Under the pieces are notes generated by a model that saw nothing but the letters and a program-made list of their open reading frames with translations, was not told the origin of the DNA and did not search any database. Below are positions 60,969 through 64,000 of a stretch of DNA of 64,000 nucleotides, one piece after another. The DNA is from Halodesulfovibrio spirochaetisodalis (lineage in GTDB: Bacteria > Desulfobacterota > Desulfovibrionia > Desulfovibrionales > Desulfovibrionaceae). The position numbers and the translations under genes are program-made. Within the stretch, counting starts at the first letter, position 1. Each line of letters opens with the position of its first letter. The stretch lies in assembly GCF_001672295.1 (NCBI RefSeq), contig NZ_JXMS01000009.1, positions 61,157 through 125,156 of the forward strand, written 5' to 3'.

Positions 60969-61268
60969 TAGTCTCTCTCGCTCCATTATTTCGTTACGAA
61001 AAATCGTAAGTAACGAGATTTCGTAGCGTGAGAAATCGGGCACGTCAATGCAAAAGTGTTGGTATTCGGTTTGTTGCAGTGAACACTGTTTTTGGCACGA
61101 GATGTGCTTATAGAAAAATAAAGAACGGTAATACCGCTCTTTTCGGTGTCAAATCCGTGTGGTCCCTCGCTTCACGGAAATGATTCAGTCGCTTCATTTT
61201 TGACAAAAGCCCAGTGTTCCCCTCACTGGGCTTTTGTCGTTCTAAAACCTCACATGCTGTTGGCAGTG
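60969..61268. other. Intergenic region between two minus-strand genes
   Basis: 300 bp without a gene. It contains the terminator of the aminotransferase gene at 61205-61240. Nothing else is clear. Confidence 0.4.
61205..61240. terminator. Terminator after the CobD-like aminotransferase gene
   Basis: Arms AAAAGCCCAGTG and CACTGGGCTTTT around TTCCCCT. Confidence 0.85.
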
Positions 61269-62393
61269 TTAGACTGTAGCAGCCCACTCATGTAGCGCGG
61301 CGATTAGCGGTGCCCACTCTGTTGGCGTTTTTACCTGCATGCGGATAAATCCCTTTTCTGTTCCCGGAATATTGTCGCAAAGTCGAACCAGAATATTACG
61401 GTTCAAAAGGTACTCGTAAAACTGTGCGCCGAGTTCAGGATTCTTCAGTCGGCAAAAGAGATAATTCACTCCGTTAAAGATTGCATCTGACGCAAAGACG
61501 TCAGTTGAGCGAACCGCATCTGTAAACTCTTTTCGATACGCAAACAGTGCAGGTAGGCGTTCTCTGTAGTTCGCAATATTTTCAAGAAATTTGATTCCGG
61601 CTTTCTGGGCAGACGCAGTAACTGTCCATGGCATTTTTCCCTGCTGAAGATGGCTGATGGTGTCAGCATCGCTCACGGCATAGCCAAGTCGCACTCCTGT
61701 GCAGTAAAAAAACTTTGTGAAGCTGTGGATGGTAATCAGGGATGTGCCGCTGTTGCACCAGCTTTTGTACAAGCTGGATTCGGTTGCAGCATACTCCGGT
61801 GTTCCATGCAGGAATTCACGGTAGGTTGAGTCAATCAGTATATATGGGCTGTGAATTGCTTGTAAAAGTTTCTGCATGTCAGGATAGGTGACAGTTGCAG
61901 GGTTGTTAGGGCAGCATAGCACTACAAGGTCATATTCGCCGGATTTAGCAAGATCGGCAGGATCAGGGGTAAAGTTGGTATCAGATGTGCATGTAAGCAC
62001 ATCGTGTTCTTGCGCAAAGACCGCACATGCTTTTTCGTACTCCGAGAACATTGGGCCGATAAGAAGCACTTTCTTCGGTTTAATCTGCTGAAATGTAAGA
62101 AATATTATTTCAGTAGATCCATGGCCGACAATAATTTCGTCATGCGATACCGCTTCATGTTCTGCTATGGCAGTCGTTAATTCGACAGCCCAGGTGTCAG
62201 GATAATGGTTATAGTCACTGTACGCACCTTGGGGGTCTGAAAAGAGTATTTCTTCTGTGAGGTCTTGGCACAATGAGTTCGCATTGCTCGAAAAATCGGC
62301 AATAGTATCAGGTGTTGCACCTGCTTCGCGGGCGATACGAAAAATCTCACCCCCGTGAGCACCTTGCTGTTTGTGTGTTGCGGAATCTGTCAT
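61269..62393 (-). CDS. CobD-like class II PLP-dependent aminotransferase
   Basis: 374 aa fold-type I PLP enzyme. HGGEIFRIAREAG followed by DFSSNANSL is typical of CobD (threonine-phosphate decarboxylase of cobalamin synthesis) and its HisC-like relatives. VLCCPNNPATVTYP and the PLP lysine in SFTKFFYCTGVRLGYA are present. It could make aminopropanol phosphate or act as a histidinol-phosphate aminotransferase. The start motif favours CobD, but no cobalamin genes lie near. Confidence 0.7.
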   Translation of the reverse strand: MTDSATHKQQGAHGGEIFRIAREAGATPDTIADFSSNANSLCQDLTEEILFSDPQGAYSDYNHYPDTWAVELTTAIAEHEAVSHDEIIVGHGSTEIIFLTFQQIKPKKVLLIGPMFSEYEKACAVFAQEHDVLTCTSDTNFTPDPADLAKSGEYDLVVLCCPNNPATVTYPDMQKLLQAIHSPYILIDSTYREFLHGTPEYAATESSLYKSWCNSGTSLITIHSFTKFFYCTGVRLGYAVSDADTISHLQQGKMPWTVTASAQKAGIKFLENIANYRERLPALFAYRKEFTDAVRSTDVFASDAIFNGVNYLFCRLKNPELGAQFYEYLLNRNILVRLCDNIPGTEKGFIRMQVKTPTEWAPLIAALHEWAATV

Positions 62394-62595
62394 TGTTATG
62401 AATATGCTCCGGTAGTTGCGGTAGTAGCTTGCTGCTGCAGATGCAGCGAGTGATGCGGGTATACTTTAAGTGTGTTTTTTTTGAAAGAGGCACGCGGGTC
62501 TGCCGGCAGAACAACACTTTGCTAATTTGATAAATTTATGGCAAAGTTGGCCGCTGTTTAACTTCAGTTTTTTTGATGTCACCATAGAGGATTGC

Positions 62596-64000
62596 ATGTC
62601 ATCAAGACGTATACTTTTTCTTGCACCGGCTACTTCGATTACTCGTATTTTTCCTCAGCTTAAAGACGCAGGTTTTGAAGTAGGACTTGCGGAAAATTAT
62701 AAAGGCGCGCTTGCATTTATTGCAAAGTCACGTCCTGATGTAATTTTTTCTCGTCCTTCCCTATCCGGATATTCCGTGGAAGAACTGCTTTCTGCTGCCG
62801 AAGCAGATGCAGACTTCCCGTCTATTGTTGTGTTTTCTGATAAAGGAAATGCGAGTGAAGCTGAAAAATATCTTCAAATGGGTGCACATGATTATTGGCT
62901 TGAACCGCTTCTGGTTGAAAAAATATGTGCGGTAGTCCCTGAACAGGGGCAAAAGCCGAAAGCTGTACCGCCAACTTCCACGTTGGGTGGGAATAAACCA
63001 GTTATTCCTGTTGCGGAAAAGGGGCCGAAAATCATCGGCTCGAATCGTGCCATGCAACGTGTACTTGCCCTTGCACGGCAGGTTGCGCCTTCAAAAGCAA
63101 CCGTTTTGATCTCCGGAGAGTCCGGTACCGGTAAAGAAATGTTCTCCCGCTACCTTCATGCTCATTCTGACCGTGCAGATAATCCTTTTATTGCAGTGAA
63201 CTGCGCAGCTTTGCCGGAACACTTGCTAGAAAGCGAACTTTTCGGGCATGAAAAGGGTTCATTCACCGGTGCTATTTCGCGTAAGCTCGGAAAGTTTGAG
63301 TTGGCTAACAACGGCACAATTCTTCTGGACGAGATTTCAGAAATGGATCTGGCGCTGCAGGCGAAACTGCTGCGTGTTCTTCAGGAAGGTGAACTTGACC
63401 GTGTCGGTGGAACCGAGACGATCAAAGTGAATGTCAGAGTTTTGGCAACCACAAACCGCCATCTTGAAGACTGGGTCAAGGAAGGTCAGTTCCGTCAGGA
63501 TTTGTACTTCCGTCTGAATGTTATTCCGTTGAAGCTTCCTGCGCTTTCAGAGCGCGGTGACGACGTTATCGAGCTCGCGAAATTTTTCATCGAAATGTAT
63601 ACAAAGGAATACGCACTTCCGGCTGCGCAGGTCTCTTCTGAAGCGGTTTCCTGGCTTACTACCTATGAGTGGCCGGGTAACGTGCGAGAACTGCAAAACC
63701 TTATGGAACGCGCAGTACTGCTTGCAGGCGGCAATGTGATTGAACCATGTCACTTCCTGCTTGATCCTGATAACTGGCCGCTTTTCGAAGACGAGGGTAC
63801 TGAAGAGTGCGCAGCAACTGGTACGGACGAAGGTTCTGCCAGTGGAGATTGCAGTAACTTCAGCGGCAGTGTTATTCCTATTCATGAGATGGAGCGCATA
63901 CTTATTTTGAAAGGCTTGGAGCAGACATCGGGCAACCGTACGCAGGCAGCAGACCTGCTCGGGATTTCTGTTCGAACCTTGCGTAATAAGCTGAATGAGT
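62596..64000 (+). CDS. Sigma-54-dependent activator with a degenerate receiver (partial)
   Basis: Starts at ATG 62596 with AGAGG five bases upstream and runs past the window end; 468 residues are visible. The N-terminal 110 residues have a receiver-like fold (RRILFLAPATSITRIF...GAHDYWLEPL) in which the phospho-acceptor Asp is missing (DVIFSRPSLSG) and the usual Lys of the KP motif is Glu. The AAA+ core has Walker A GESGTGKE, GSFTGAI, Walker B GTILLDEISE and GNVRELQN. A Fis-type HTH (SGNRTQAADLLGISVRTLRNKLNE) is reached at the edge. The order resembles FlrC/FleR/AtoC-type regulators. Confidence 0.88.
   Translation, partial: MSSRRILFLAPATSITRIFPQLKDAGFEVGLAENYKGALAFIAKSRPDVIFSRPSLSGYSVEELLSAAEADADFPSIVVFSDKGNASEAEKYLQMGAHDYWLEPLLVEKICAVVPEQGQKPKAVPPTSTLGGNKPVIPVAEKGPKIIGSNRAMQRVLALARQVAPSKATVLISGESGTGKEMFSRYLHAHSDRADNPFIAVNCAALPEHLLESELFGHEKGSFTGAISRKLGKFELANNGTILLDEISEMDLALQAKLLRVLQEGELDRVGGTETIKVNVRVLATTNRHLEDWVKEGQFRQDLYFRLNVIPLKLPALSERGDDVIELAKFFIEMYTKEYALPAAQVSSEAVSWLTTYEWPGNVRELQNLMERAVLLAGGNVIEPCHFLLDPDNWPLFEDEGTEECAATGTDEGSASGDCSNFSGSVIPIHEMERILILKGLEQTSGNRTQAADLLGISVRTLRNKLNE

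Noticed and set aside
62485-62510. Sigma-54-like promoter GGCACG...TGC before the second activator
   Set aside because: The distance between the GG and GC elements is one base too long for a sigma-54 promoter.

Overview
The window reads as chromosomal DNA of a marine-type Desulfovibrio relative, most likely near Halodesulfovibrio. This rests on a MucR/Ros zinc-finger regulator, the yicC-remA-gmk-pyrF order, a LOL-BamA-Skp-LpxD-FabZ-LpxA-LpxI envelope cluster, a complete liv ABC operon and sigma-54 activators. Base composition is moderate. Genus assignment is inference, since no rRNA gene is present.

Layout. 1-4.7 kb: mucR, a YkgJ-type cysteine-cluster protein with a shikimate-kinase-like kinase, the ribosomal pair rplM-rpsI, and an HD phosphohydrolase. 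4.8-7.3 kb: an ECF sigma operon resembling CnrYXH metal sensing, followed by two small exported proteins, one very His-rich. 7.5-9.9 kb: a CBS protein, an unknown 300-aa protein, a possible small RNA or leader, and a zinc-ribbon protein. 10.0-12.2 kb: a phage-type regulatory island in which a LexA/CI-type repressor diverges from three small genes; three copies of a 15-bp operator-like sequence lie around it. 12.4-25.7 kb: housekeeping genes (NlpC/P60 lipoprotein, mtaB, yicC, remA, gmk, pyrF, recJ, Smr protein, TPR proteins). 25.9-27.5 kb: a three-gene phage remnant (3TM holin, small membrane protein, small terminase) closed by a terminator and followed by about 950 bp without a gene. 28.3-32.9 kb: livJHMGF. 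33-41.8 kb: slyX-EVE, DUF3124, a DisA-N-like (DACNV-type) protein divergent from a FliM/FliG hybrid, a YgiQ radical SAM protein, a LysE exporter and an EF-hand protein.

42.0-44.7 kb holds the most striking structure: six identical tRNA-Asn(GTT) genes on the minus strand, each with its own promoter, leader hairpin and terminator. The last five lie in two exact tandem duplications (two 328-bp units and two 383-bp units). After this come lysS and the envelope supercluster lolC/E-lolD-bamA-amidase-skp-lpxD-fabZ-lpxA-lpxI (44.9-57.1 kb), then thiM-thiE, a NifX-like protein, a GAF/sigma-54 activator, a CobD-like aminotransferase and the first part of a second sigma-54 activator with a degenerate receiver domain, cut by the window end.

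Most of the window is ordinary core genome. The points most worth a second look are the tRNA-Asn array, the FliM-FliG fusion, the CnrYXH-like cassette, the two domesticated phage modules, the kinase that has lost a shikimate-binding arginine, and a BamA with an extra N-terminal domain. No CRISPR array, insertion sequence or complete mobile element was seen.
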